This document shows, piece after piece, positions 36,658-48,848 of a stretch of DNA of 58,229 nucleotides. The DNA is from Mnemiopsis leidyi (taxonomy: Eukaryota > Ctenophora > Tentaculata > Lobata > Bolinopsidae). Where the stretch lies: NCBI GenBank assembly GCA_000226015.1, contig JH152938.1, positions 12,220 to 70,448 on the forward strand, written 5' to 3'. The stretch's first letter is position 1; each line of letters begins with the position of its first letter. Below the pieces are notes generated by a model that was not told where the DNA came from, ran no database searches, and worked only from the letters and a program-made list of their open reading frames with translations. The translations under genes and the position numbers were made by a program.

Positions 36658-37143
36658 AATGGATTCATATTATTCTCAACAACATTTTGGTATAAAAAAT
36701 AATATTTCGGCGTAACAAACTTTAGACGGAAGATCAAAATAAATACCAGAATTCTAATCAACAACCTCGTTGGTTTTTGCCGTTGAGTAGATAGTGATGC
36801 GTGGCAAGATGATACTGAGAGGCGTCTGCTGTTCTCTTGAATCAAAATTTTACTGCGCAGTAACTCGGTAACTTGAGATAAATCCTTCTATAATGTCATC
36901 CAAAGTGTTTTACATGTAAGTCATGAACTTTCTTATTGTCAGGATTTATCGAGCACATGATTTGGTGTGGTTCAGCTCTTGATCAGAGCATGATACAGTT
37001 CGCCCCACGTAATTTTTTGTCTAAATTATAAAGATAACTAAAAAATCCTTACTTTTTTCAAACCTTCCCTGATTCTCAAAAGCCCCTGTTTTGTTATATA
37101 AAATGCAATATGCCCATCATTTTAAGAATTGCAATCATTTTAG

Positions 37144-37352
37144 GTCGCTTCACCAAATTTGCACTAACATCGCCAAATTTTCACTAACCTCACCAAATTT
37201 GCACTAACATCGCCAAATTGGCACTAACCTCACCAAATTGGCGCTAACCTCGCCAAATTGGCACTAACCTCACCAACTCGCCAAATTGGCACTAACATCA
37301 CCAAATTGGCACTAGCCTCACCAAATTGGCGCTAACATCACCAAATTGGCAA
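37144..37352 (+). repeat. about 20-bp minisatellite
   Basis: Ten or so units of the type CACCAAATTGGCACTAACCT run up to the acceptor of the exon-like segment at 37372. Substitutions are mostly A/G and C/T changes. Confidence 0.9.
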
Positions 37353-37371
37353 TAACACTGACCCCTCCCAG

Positions 37372-37514
37372 GAGACGGTGGAAAGAAGGACCGGAACTTG
37401 TCCCGGGGACGCAGTCAGACAGGACACTCCCAGTCTCCTCGAAACAAGAACAATTCAGACCAGGGCGACGTTCTGGATACCATACTCAACAGTACTCCCA
37501 CTTCGGTAACTTAG
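37372..37514 (+). CDS. candidate 3'-terminal exon of the formin
   Basis: A good acceptor (CTGACCCCTCCCAG) opens a 47-codon frame that is in phase 1, exactly as left by either formin donor (16594 or 17034). It reads DGGKKDRNLSRGRSQTG, then a polar stretch and DVLDTILNSTPTSVT before TAG. The basic, serine-rich composition continues that of formin exon 16969-17034. If real, the receptor array lies antisense in a 20-kb formin intron. A further GTAACT at 37506 could act as a donor instead of the stop being used. Evidence is phase and composition only; no family motif is recognised. Confidence 0.4.
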
Positions 37515-37949
37515 AGTTGTTTGTGCGGTGTTGTATGTGTTTTTTTGTTTCAGTACTTGTGATAAGAAAGTTTGTAAAATATGGCTGGTTGATAAGAGAG
37601 TACGATCGTTTCTTCTTTTTCCAAATATCATGCCAGATTGTTTTTGTTGGTCTGTGTACAATTTACACTATATACTCATCAAAACGGTAGATGAATTGAA
37701 ACCAGATGATCAATTATAATCAAATTAAGGAATTGATAAACATTTATAATCCAAAGTACATTATATTTAGAGCGGCTCAAGCGGTAAAAAAGTAAGTCAA
37801 AGCAGCCTTACATTATATTTTCTTGAGTATAAAAATTTGATCAAAGAAAAGATTCTACATACCCAACATTGTATTATCGATGTTCTATACGGATAATAAA
37901 ATTGATTATTGTAAATCAACTAATCAGCCGCATAGGCAGCCTACGATTT

Positions 37950-38097
37950 ATTTCTACAAAATAATCATAGAGCACTGTCAAACCACTAAAATAAACTTAA
38001 TATCTATGATTACAAATCATGACTACTCAATCACATCAGACAGACTCAATTCTAATGTTCCCTCGGAATAAACGTTAGTTAAAGATTAAACATTATT
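37950..38097. repeat. duplicated 3' end of P450 gene 1
   Basis: Segments around 37955-38090 and 38100-38283 share TACAAAATAATCATAGAGCAC and then an ACTCAATCACATCA...TCAATTCTA...TGTTCCCTCGG tract. The second includes the last codons of the P450; the first is a decayed noncoding copy. Confidence 0.75.
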
Positions 38098-38247
38098 TTC
38101 TACAAAATAATCATAGAGCACTTACTCAAGAAGAAATACTGTTATCAACTCAATTTCTATGATAGCAGCAAGTAGTTATTAAGTTTCATTCTTCAATTTC
38201 TGTAATTGCAAATCATAACAACTCAATCACATCACAGAGACTCAATT

Positions 38248-41200
38248 CTAGTGTTCCCTCGGTATAAACTTAAGGTAAAGATTAAGAGGTTTCTGGATCA
38301 TAGCAACAAGTCGTTTAACCTTCTCTGGCTCGTGTGCTTCCACTTTGAAGTTGTAAATCAGTTTTGCGACACCCATCTTTAATTCAGTCACAGCAAAGTT
38401 CTGTCCAATACAGTTTCGGTTACCTGGTATTTAGTACTGTCAGTAAAGGTATTTAAGTTAAAGCCCTAAGATATGAGATTAAATAGCACTACATATACAG
38501 CCTCAACCAGATTCCCTAGATCTTATCAAAACTTGATTTTAATAATTCATCTAGCACGCGCACTATCCGAGAATTGTAACGTCTTACCGACACTGAATGG
38601 AATGTAACTGTAAGGATCACGGTTCTTGGAGTTTTCTGGGCTGAACCGTTCTGGCCGGAACTCATTTGGCTCGTCCCAAAACTCCTCCACCCTATGCAGG
38701 GCATCTATCAGAAAGGCAATGTTTGTTCCTTTCGGTATCGTTCTTCCTTCTGTTGTAATAAATTGGTTCACTACGATCACCCATGTTTCATGATCAATCC
38801 GATAATTATTGATCATGGTTATCTAAATCGTTCATAATTTTTCTTAGTTGAATGCCTGATATCAATAATAAGTGTTGACGGTGTAGCCAATTTAAGCATC
38901 GTTCTTATTGTTCATAAATCAATCATGCGGCGAATTGCAAAACATTCGAGTATCAAATGACAAAATACAAACCGATGGTCACATCCTCGTGAAGGTGTCG
39001 CCCGATCATCGGCACAGGACTTCTCATTCTCAGACATTCCTTAATGCACATCGAGAAGTAGGGGAGATCGTTGATCTGCTGCTGAGTCACATACTCGCTA
39101 CCACCTTCTCGATCAAATACTTCTCTAATTTCCTCGTAACATTTATCCATGTGTACTGGGTGTTGGGACAGTAGTAGTAAACTCCAGCTTATACCACTTG
39201 CTGTTGTGTCGTGTCCTTCGAATATAAAAACGTTCGCTTCCTCAAGGACATCCTCTATCGATAGGCTCGAACCGTCGTCGTATCTGAATGTTAAATGTTG
39301 GCGAGTTTATCTAAACTTTAGAGGGGAAATTCATTAGTTATCTTGATTACTGTGACCTACATACTTGGTGTAGTTTTTGTTAATCATTTTACACCATTTG
39401 CGATACTAGAAAGTAGAATCACGAAAGGCATCTGCCATGGCAACACTTACTTAACAGTAAGCAGTGCATCTAGGAAAATTAGATTCTTTGTGTCCTTAAG
39501 CATGTCTGGATTTTGAAGATGGAGCTCCTGACGATCTTTGATGATTTTCCGGCTGATCACATGAAACTTTTCTCTGAGCTGGAGATATTCAGCTCCCAGA
39601 TTAGTTTTGTTGAAGATCGTGTTAGAGTACTTCATGGGATCACATACTCGGTCCGTGATTATTTGAGACAGTCTGAAATTTTGATTCAAAATTGTGCTTC
39701 TATATTGTCAATTTCTGCGTTCATCCTAGTCGGTTTTAAAAGTCTGCTACTTTTAAAGTTATGCCAGCCTGGTCCCTACAGCTAGTTCAGTGCCTCTGTA
39801 CGGAGTGACTCAGGGCACTTCAGGTTATCCCATATAAGGAAGTAACCAAAATTTGAATTGCATTTGCATTGCACATTTAGAGAACTTGAGAATGCGGTTT
39901 AGGAAAAGTGAGCTTAAGTGAAAAAGATACTGACCGGTACATAATTTGAGCATATTCGTCATACTGAGTTTGACAGTTTGTCTCATAATCCACCAGACAT
40001 CTCAATATAGTGTCCAAAGTCATTGCTAAAGCTGTTGGGAACATCTCGACCGGTTTTCCTTTAGTTTCAGTCAGTTGTTTGACCATTATGTTCGTTGTCT
40101 CGTTGAAGATGTCAAGGTAACTTTTAAGCAAGTCGAAATGGAAAGAGGGTGTCAGCATTTTTCGCCTTGTGAACCATTTTTTACCTGCAGAGAAAAGCAC
40201 GCCATCCCCTAACCAGTCAATCGCGAATCTGAAAATTTTATTAAGTTATTGATTTCTGTCTATGATTTACTAGTAAAGTTATTCATTACTTTAACAGAAG
40301 TTTTCCGACATTTTAAGTGGAACTATTCACAAGTGCATCGAGTATATACCAAGTTCAATTTATTTCGACGAACATAATGTACCTACATATTTACTTTAGG
40401 GTCATTGTTAGAAAAATCAAACATTTGGCCTCACGGGTTGAATCAGAAGGAAGATGAAATTATTCGACTCATAAGCACTTCATAGCTCCATCTATAAGTT
40501 ACCTGTACAGCCAAGTCTTTTCAGGCTTGTTTTTGAACAACGCTCGTATGTACCTCGGGTGCGACGTGCACAGAAAATTGTACGGTCCAAATCTGAAACG
40601 AAATTTCTGATCCTTATTTAGGTTTTGTCTCAAATTTCACAAACAGTGATGATAACTGAATGTTACAGTTTTAAACCGAGAATTTCAAACCTTCTTACTC
40701 AAATGCTTGGCTTGCTATTTTCAAATAGGCCACAGAAATTGTGAAAGGTCGCACCTGATTCTAAACAGTTTGGGGTAGATTGTCCCCCATTTTCTTAGCC
40801 AATCAGCCCCTTCGTTTGTGTACAGTTTGTCTCCCGGTGAATTGATGTGTCCAAACAGAAAACTTATATCTGAATTGATCGTTACCTTATCGTTATATAT
40901 TATGTACTATATTTGTTTCAAAAAACTGAAGTATTAGGTCATCCAAGAAATAATAACAACCGACATTAAAATTGTCAAAGGGTCAGCTAGGATCTATTTC
41001 ACTTCACGCCATTTCCACACTGTTGAAATTCTTCTCCGAAAAAAGAGTTGCAAGGTCATCCCGAGAATTCTTAAAATTGTGCAGTTCAGCCCCCTAAAGT
41101 ACAATTTTAATTTCCATACCGTGAACAAATTGTTGTCAAAAATTGCATCACCTAACCGTTTCAAGCCCACCCAGTTAATTGTTTGTTGAGTTGAAAGAGA

Positions 41201-42008
41201 GTTTAAATTTGTCTATCAAAATTTTCCGTTTTCATACCTTATTTCACATCGATTTTTAGTCACATTCTCGGCAAGCACGATGAAACACCTTAAAACCCTT
41301 GTCGAATGTTTGAAACCATGTGATATATCAGGAGAAAGTTTGTTCAGAACCTTCAAAGTTGTCAAATTAAAAGTATAGTCTTAAATGTTCATAGAATTCA
41401 AATATTCTGTAAAATTAAGCTTTTGGTGCTCCGAAACAATATTATGAAATGGTTCTGTTCCAGTGCCGAAGGGTCACAATGAAAGTTGAAGTGTTACCAT
41501 TGACCTGTGAAGTGTAATTCCGTAACAATGAGGTTGTTTTGACCGATTTTAATCATTAAAAAACAAGACGAAACATTTAAAACTGATGATGTTGGTGGTC
41601 AGAAGAGAAACACACAGATAATTAAGGCTTGAAATCTTCGTTTAATTACTGTGACGGCTTTAAAAATTGTATAACCTATAAATTTGGAAAACTTGTAAAC
41701 ACAACATATCTTCAAGTGTGTGAAGTAATCGATCTTATTTTAACATTTTGACCAGTTTTATATACGGTGCCATTATTATTGGACGACCTGATACTCTTCC
41801 TTAAAGTTGATTGAACAAATAAGTGCGACTGGGGTCTAGGACGGAATATTTTAAGAAGCTACAGCTACCTAAATCGATAAAAAGTCTCGCCTGTAGGGAC
41901 TGGAATTGTTTTATCTCTGTATAGACGACCGCTAATTGAAAACCACCACTTCATGACCAGGAAAACCACTGCTGCCCCAAATGTTAGGAACAACGCCGTA
42001 ACGCTCAT
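38248..42008 (-). CDS. CYP4-clan cytochrome P450, gene 1
   Basis: Haem-thiolate monooxygenase anchored in the ER; CYP4 members typically hydroxylate fatty-acid or related chains. Eight exons (-): 41891-42008, 40755-40869, 40503-40592, 39935-40228, 39451-39672, 38973-39283, 38588-38749, 38248-38423, all in phase, about 495 residues. The N-terminal anchor is MSVTALFLTFGAAVVFLVMK. The I-helix oxygen motif is EGHDTTAS, the K-helix ExxR is KECLR, PERF is present, and the haem loop PFSVGNRNCIGQ (FxxGxRxCxG) is split across the last intron. Exon 1 ends at CCTACAG followed by GCGAGA: aligned with gene 2 this is a GC-AG intron. No lesion is seen. It is tandem with gene 2 on the same strand. Confidence 0.95.
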
Positions 42009-42385
42009 CTCCTTTCAACTTGTCTTGGCCAGCTGCAGCTCTATACTAAGCTTATATGAAGCTGCATTTTTTTGTATCAGAAGTTATTACATGTGAAAAT
42101 TTCAACTTTCAGACATTATTGAAAATCCATACAATTATTTTTCAAAATTCTGTCTAGAGAATCAGATAAGGAAACAAAATGCAGACTGCAGTAATATTCT
42201 CAAGTTGTAGTCGAAAATGAGTGCGACTCTCGAGTTCTCCACTACATCGATTATAAATTATAGTCATCACAAGTTAAATACTATGGTTTTTAAATAAGTT
42301 TCATCCTAGTGATATTAGGGTGCATCCATATCGTCAAAACCATTCAAGTATTCAATTACACCACAATAACTTAATTCTACTAGTA

Positions 42386-45300
42386 CTATTCTCTTGGAAT
42401 GAACTTCAAGTAAAGATTAAGAGGTTTCTGGATCATTGCATTAAGTCGTGTTATTTTCTGTGGTTCGTGAGCTTCCACTTTGAAGTTGTATATCAGTTTT
42501 GCGACACCCATCTTTAATTCAGTCACAGCAAAGTTCTGTCCAATACAGTTTCGGTTACCTGAATTTAATGACTTAAATTGTGCTGTATTGTGTATCATAG
42601 CTAAATTCAGTCGATGGATACTGAAAGGGTCAAGAGAGAGTTTTAGCGACCACTTTGGATTCCAATCGCATAATTCATCGCATAATTATATCACATAATT
42701 CAGCTAGCTTCTTACCGACACTGAATGGAATGTAACTGTAAGGATCACGGTTCTTGGAGTTTTCTGGGCTGAACCGTTCTGGTCGGAACTCATTTGGCTC
42801 GTCCCAAAACTCCTCCACCCTATGCAGGGCATCTATCAGAAAGGCAATGTTTGTTCCTTTCGGTATCTTCCTTCCCTCTGGAATTAAAATTTGCGTTAAG
42901 CCATACTTGTCAACATTTCCGTGCTGTTTCTTGTTTTTTTGTCTTTTGTCTTTTTGTACCCCCCCCCCCCTCGTTTTGGAACACTGCTTTTGTGGTACTA
43001 ATTCTATTTATCTGTTCTTTTTTCATCACCCCGTGAGGTTTTCATAACAACTGCATTTTCTTATAATATTTTGAACGTTTCCCTAAGTTAATTCTGAATT
43101 TACAAACCAATGATCACATCTGAATGAAGCTCTCTCCCGATCATCGGAACAGGACTTCTCATTCTCAGACATTCCTTAATGCACATCGAGAAGTAGGGGA
43201 GATCGTTGATCTGCTGCTGAGTCACATACTCGCTACCACCTTCTCGATCAAATACTTCTCTAATTTCCTTGTAACATTTATCCATGTGTTCTGGGTTTTG
43301 GGACAGTAGTAGTAAACTCCAGCTTATACCACTTGCTGTTGTGTCGTGTCCTTCGAATATAAAAACATTCGCTTCCTCCAGGACATCCTCTATCGATAGG
43401 CTCGAACCATCTTCATATCTGATATGTAAAATTGAACTTTAGGCAGCATAACCAGGCAGCATTACAAATTATTGTTACAATGTTACTATCTTGGCTAGTT
43501 CTATTCAATTTGGGTGTTTAAATTCACATTAATCGCGAGCTATAGTTAACTTTCTAAACTGTATTCTTAAAACGATTGAAAGCTTACTTAGCAGTCAGTA
43601 ACACATCAAGGAAAATTAGATTCTTTGTGTCCTTAAGCATGTCCGGGTTTTGAAGATGGAGCTCCTGACGATCTTTGATGATTTTCCGGCTGATCACATG
43701 AAACTTTTCTCTGAGCTGGAGGTATTCAGCTCCCAGATTAGTTTTGTTGAAGATCGTGTTGGAGTACTTCATGGGATCAAATACTCGGTCCGTGATTATT
43801 TGAGACAGTCTGAAATTAAAAGTTGCTTAATAGAAGGCCTTTTCAACGCTGTTAATGGCAGTGAAATGGGCGATTGCTCAAAATTGAACGGACCTTAGTT
43901 TTATTTCATTAAACATCAGCTAATTTATGAAAATATAAAGCAGACTAGGCACATACCGGTACATGATTTGAGCATATTCGTCATACTGAGTTTGACAGTT
44001 TGTCTCATAATCCACCAAACATCTCAATATAGTGTCCAAAGTCATTGCTAAAGCTGTTGGGAACATCTCGACCGGTTTTCCTTTAGTTTCAGTCAGTTGT
44101 TTGACCATTATGTTTGTTGTCTCGTTGAAGATGTCAATGTAACTTTTAAGCAAGTCGAAATGGAAAGAAGGTGTCAGCATTTTTCTCCTTGTGTACCATT
44201 TCTTTCCTCTTGAAAAGAGCACGCCATCCCCCAGCCAGTCCATTGCAAAACTAGAATTGGAAATGTACAATATGATCGGTTGTCACATAATTTCATGGAA
44301 TTTGAATCTGTTACTTCACAACTATTTTCCTTGTTTTAAGATAGATTAATAGTTGAAATGGTCAAATATTGGCGTTCGAGGGGCACTAGGGTCCCACTAC
44401 GGTCCCACTACGGGTGCAAAATGGCCCGGCGATAGGGTCCCATTAGAGTACCATTAAGGTCCCATTAGGGTCCCATTAGAGTACCATTAGGGGTGCAAAA
44501 TGCCATGATGAGACATTGGGCCAATTTCGGCCAGCTTGGCCACCATTGGGCCATGGCGCCCGGGTCCCATTAGGGGTGCACTTTTGGGCGATAGAGTACC
44601 GTTAAGGTCCCATTAAGGTCCCACTAGGGTCCCATTAGGGGTGCACTTTTGGGCGTTAGGGTCCCATTAGAGGTGCATCGGTATTCTTTCATGCGACCGA
44701 AATAAGTACTAAATCTTACTTGTAAAGCCAAGTTTTTTCTGGTCTGTCTTTGAACAATGCTCTGATGTACTGAGGGTGAGATGTTACCAGTAGATTGAGA
44801 GGTCCAAGCCTGAAGTAGAGGCTCAGCTGGTTTTGTGAGATATTGGGGTCGGATTACTACTTTATATTCTACTGGTTGTTTGCAGATGGCTTTTTTTCGC
44901 CTCAATCAAATCTCCTCACTGAATCGTGGGTAATTGGAGCATGGCCTGGTTTAGGCCGCAATTTATGTCGTGAACTTTAAGTAAACTTTAAGTGAACTTT
45001 AAGTGAACTTTAACTGAACTTTAAGTGAACTTTGAGTGATGCAACTAGGTAGAGTGGGGTTGTCTTTAACAAAACATGGTTGTTCAATTGTAATTAATAT
45101 TGTATATTTGTATATTTAATCGTATATCTGAATAATTGTATATCTGTTTAGTAATACCTGAGCCTAAACAGTTTAGGGTAAATAGTCCCCCATTTCCTTA
45201 GCCAATCTGCACCCTCATTCGTGTACAACTTATCACCCGGGGAATCGATGTGTCCGGTCAAGAAATTTATGTCTGAATGTTGTATAACCTTTTATCAAAA

Positions 45301-45549
45301 GCCAGGTTTTATGATTACTTATGCAAGTTTATTCATTGGATTATTAAAGAATTCCGACAGCTTGTTGTCCAAATAAAATACATTAATCGTGTTTAAATAA
45401 CTATTTAGGAAATGTTAGAAAACAATGTAACCTGAGGGTACTGGTATAGACTTGTCTCTGTAAAGCTGGCCGCTCGCTGAAAACCACCATTTCAAGATAA
45501 CAAACACGATAGTCGCTCCGACTATCAGCAACGCTGTTGTCACGCCCAT
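42386..45549 (-). CDS. CYP4-clan cytochrome P450, gene 2
   Basis: Tandem paralogue of gene 1 with the same eight-exon plan (-): 45432-45549, 45158-45272, 44720-44809, 43957-44250, 43588-43809, 43108-43418, 42716-42877, 42386-42558, about 494 residues. Exon lengths are identical to gene 1 except the last (173 against 176). The anchor is MGVTTALLIVGATIVFVILK. All P450 signatures are present in the same exons, including EGHDTTAS-type I helix, KECLR and the cysteine loop ending GNRNCIGQ. Exons 1-3 differ clearly from gene 1 (RLGPLNLLVTSHPQYIR against RFGPYNFLCTSHPRYIR), while exons 4-8 are nearly identical in protein. All its introns are GT-AG, and no lesion is seen. Confidence 0.95.
44383..44672. 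repeat. intronic GGTCCCATTAG minisatellite
   Basis: Irregular tandem copies of GGTCCCATTAGG and AGAGTACCATTA, mixed with GGGGTGCAAAATG and GGGGTGCACTTTTGGGCG words, lie in P450 gene 2 intron 3. The region is much richer in GC than the surrounding intron. Confidence 0.85.
44974..45040. repeat. short AACTTTAAGTG tandem repeat
   Basis: Six or so 11-12-bp units (AACTTTAAGTGA type) lie in P450 gene 2 intron 2. No function is suggested. Confidence 0.9.
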
Positions 45550-48446
45550 GTTTCTTCGCCTGGGTTAATTGATGTTTTCACTATCACTTTTTATAAAAAT
45601 ATATACATACAACATTCAGACAATTTTACAATTTTTACAAATTTAATGATGTCGAGAGACTTTAATCATGGGAAAGACCTCGTAGCTCATGTCAGCAATT
45701 GTCAGAATAGAATGGTCACGCCTGCGCTCATTGCTGGATAATCGCAGTCAATTCTTTTGAAATATTAACGACGCCTCCTTTCGCTAAAGTTCCTTATCAT
45801 ATTTTGTGCAGTAAGAACTCAATCGCAAATCGATTCAAACTATCTGCAGACTGCAAGTGCAACAGCAAGAAGTTAATAGTTATCTTGCCAAGCAAGTAGT
45901 TAACTTGCCAAGTTTGCAATGGAATGAACACAATAATCGACGTCGGTTTATAAAGACTGGGCGAATGGAAAAATAAACAATAAACGTGGTATACTGTATA
46001 CTATACTATATATGTATTTTTTATACTCTACAGTACATAATACTGTACAAAAATTATACTCTTCAGTACATAATACTCTACAGTACCATATACATTACAG
46101 TACATTATACATTACAGTACATTATACTCTAGACTAAAGCTGTAGATTTTGGCGAGCTTTGCACACGCCAGAGTCCAGACTCATCCAATTCTGGACATTT
46201 TCAAATGATTTTTTGAAAAACAATAGTTAGTTAAAGAAAAACTTTAGAAGTCATAGAACACGGAGTAATAGTTATAAAAGCTGTTCTATGAGTTATAATT
46301 ATTAGAGTTTTAATCATTAGAGTCTCATTGCATGTACAGTTACATGCGGAACAAAAGTGTCGCTTCTAAATTAGCGCGCCATTCTTGGAAAAACTGCAAA
46401 CTGGGAAGTGGTCTGATATAAAGTACGAGTATGTATGCAAACAATTGGGTTTGGAGATAACTAAAATAGGATTTTGTATGAAACGGAAACTTAAAACCCT
46501 TGTCGAAATACTGATAACCAACTCGAAGTCCGAACAAAATAAGCCTATAAACGGAAATTTATAAAAAACAAATCGGAGACTCAGTAGGTTCGGTCTATAA
46601 GACGTAAATATTCCAGTATTTTACATAAATGCTACAACTAGGAAGTATTGTTGGCATCTTTGGAAACACAGCTGCTCAAATGTGGAACGCAGTGATTATG
46701 TGGCAATATGTTATAGTGATCTTGAGACTTGAAATGTCGGCAGCTGGGAAATTTGATATTACCCGTCCGTGGTCTCCTGTTTCCTTATTTTATTGCTTAA
46801 TTATATCATATCCACCAAATGTGCTTTAAGCAAAAAAGGTTTTAGAACTCTGCAACTGTTGAACATTTCAGATTGAACTCCATTCGGTCATTCGGATTCG
46901 AATACTCAAATGAGAATGAGCCGGAATTAGTTTTTCTTAATCACACAAGGACTGGAACTGAAGTAGATTGTTTCGCATCAAGCAGGGACCTCAAACTCAA
47001 GCCAAGATAAACCAAGATAATTTTGATGATTAGAAACTGGAGACATAATTTTCTGACACATGGGATCACGTGACTTCTCAGAAGCCGGTAGGACCTGTCA
47101 CTTGGAGTCAGCTCTAAACCCTGACAAGATAATGAGAATTGGCCGCTCTGCGGAAAGCTCTACGTGCGACTGATAAAATTTGCTGATAACACTTACAGAA
47201 TTTTTCAATTTTAAGCTACTTAGATCAGTTGATCTGCAAGATTTTCTGGCAAAAAATTGGCATACTGTTTTGTTGTTACTTGTGAGGCCCGAGAATATAT
47301 TAACTTACGTTAAATTAGGCTCTAGAAAGTAAACTTACTCAATGAAGGCACACAATTTGGGGCGGGGGCAACATGGACTGGAGTTTTTTGTTAGAATTTG
47401 GAATAACAAACGAGAGCGGGTAACTGAGCAGTGTTGCTGTATTTTTATCAAGTGGGCCTACAGAAATTTTGGGACCAGCGCAAAAACTATACCAGCGCAA
47501 AAACTGTATACTGCCAATTGCACTATCGGATAACATACTTTCAGCTATACAATACTTAGTATATAGCTTGGTTGGTCAGTTACAGTTGATAATTAATGAT
47601 TTAAGAGTGTTTAATAAGCATCTTACGAGACTGATATCGCTTAGATTTACAAGAACTGAAACAGCATTAGAGGACACCTGCCAAACTTAAAAACAACGAT
47701 AGTAAAATATGACAAAAATTAGGTCTTCCTAGAACTTGTTGCTGAGAAGGGCTAGTTCTACTTTAACTCATCTCGTTATCACCAGATGAGTTAAAGTATT
47801 TAAAATACAAATCACCTCATGTCATTATTTATGCTGAAGAAAATTCTGTGCTTTATCTCTCAAATAACGTAAATTTCTCCGCTCGCCCCATATCATTAAG
47901 TGGTGCAACCTACAACACAAAATTGGATTGCTCATTTTTATGGATTGGCGATAATTCAACTATAATGCACTATAAGTCAACTATTATTAGTCAACTGTTA
48001 TTAGTTAACTTTTAACTATTTGGGCAGTTACAAAGGAAACTTCTGTCAAAGTGAGCTAGTAGCAACTGTCTAGATAGAGTCTTGATTTTAACTCTGGGGC
48101 TGTCCGCTGACCGTCACCTTAGTGACACTGACATACCTAGTATGGTCTAATACATCCACATTCGGATTTTTTGGGATCATGTCACGAAGATATTAGTTGT
48201 GACGTATACTTCAAGATTACTTGAGGTCATACAGCTGTCATGCTGCACTCTCGGGGTCACTAAAACAGAATGTTGAAACTTATCTTGGTAACAAAGTTAG
48301 TTTAGTGTCTTCACGTGTTTAGAGCTGCTCAGAAACTGAGCTGCCAGACTCCTTGTGTCCCGTCCCAAACATAAACATAAAATCTCGATCAAACTCCAAC
48401 CACTAACTCTTCTTCCCTCAGAGATCACTAACTCTTCTTCCCTCAG
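45550..48446. other. intergenic, P450 5' flank
   Basis: I find no convincing exon. At 46005-46135 there are repeated TACAGTACATAATACTC words with GTAC/TATAC palindromes. The remaining open frames are short and unlike any family I know. Confidence 0.45.
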
Positions 48447-48539
48447 AGATCCAGTAGACAGAGATCTAAGACGCACGGTGACCGTGGTGACCGTGAATCT
48501 AAAGCTTCTGAAGCTCTTCAGCGAGTCAGGGCGCTTTGA
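48447..48539 (+). CDS. exon-like segment with duplicated acceptor
   Basis: A 25-bp stretch ending TCTTCCCTCAG is tandemly duplicated, giving two acceptors 25 bp apart. After the second, a phase-0 frame reads RSSRQRSKTHGDRGDRESK, then a short helix and TGA. A strong donor (GTAG|GTAAGT at 48557) and another good acceptor (TTCCCTTCCTCAG at 48848) follow, as for a 3' UTR intron. It could splice from a GT at 37506 in the candidate formin exon, whose composition is similar, or belong to an unknown gene. Confidence 0.25.
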   Translation, partial: RSSRQRSKTHGDRGDRESKASEALQRVRAL

Positions 48540-48848
48540 TTGAGCTGACATAGTAGGTAAGTAAAGTCCTGTGAAAAGTTTTCGTATCCTGTGACAGCGA
48601 TTGGCTAATGAAAATCTAAAACGTTATCACGTGATATAAATGATTTATCTATACATTCGTCCAGGTACAGTGTACACTCCTGCACCATAATTAATTCCTT
48701 TCATGCGAATCGTAAACAATTGATGACTGATAGAAGTTAATGTTATCCGAAACAGTCCGTTTCTATAATATAGATTCTATTTTCTTTCCTAAATATTAAG
48801 ACGCCGTATAAAATAGTACAGCTGTTTTATCTTACTTCCCTTCCTCAG

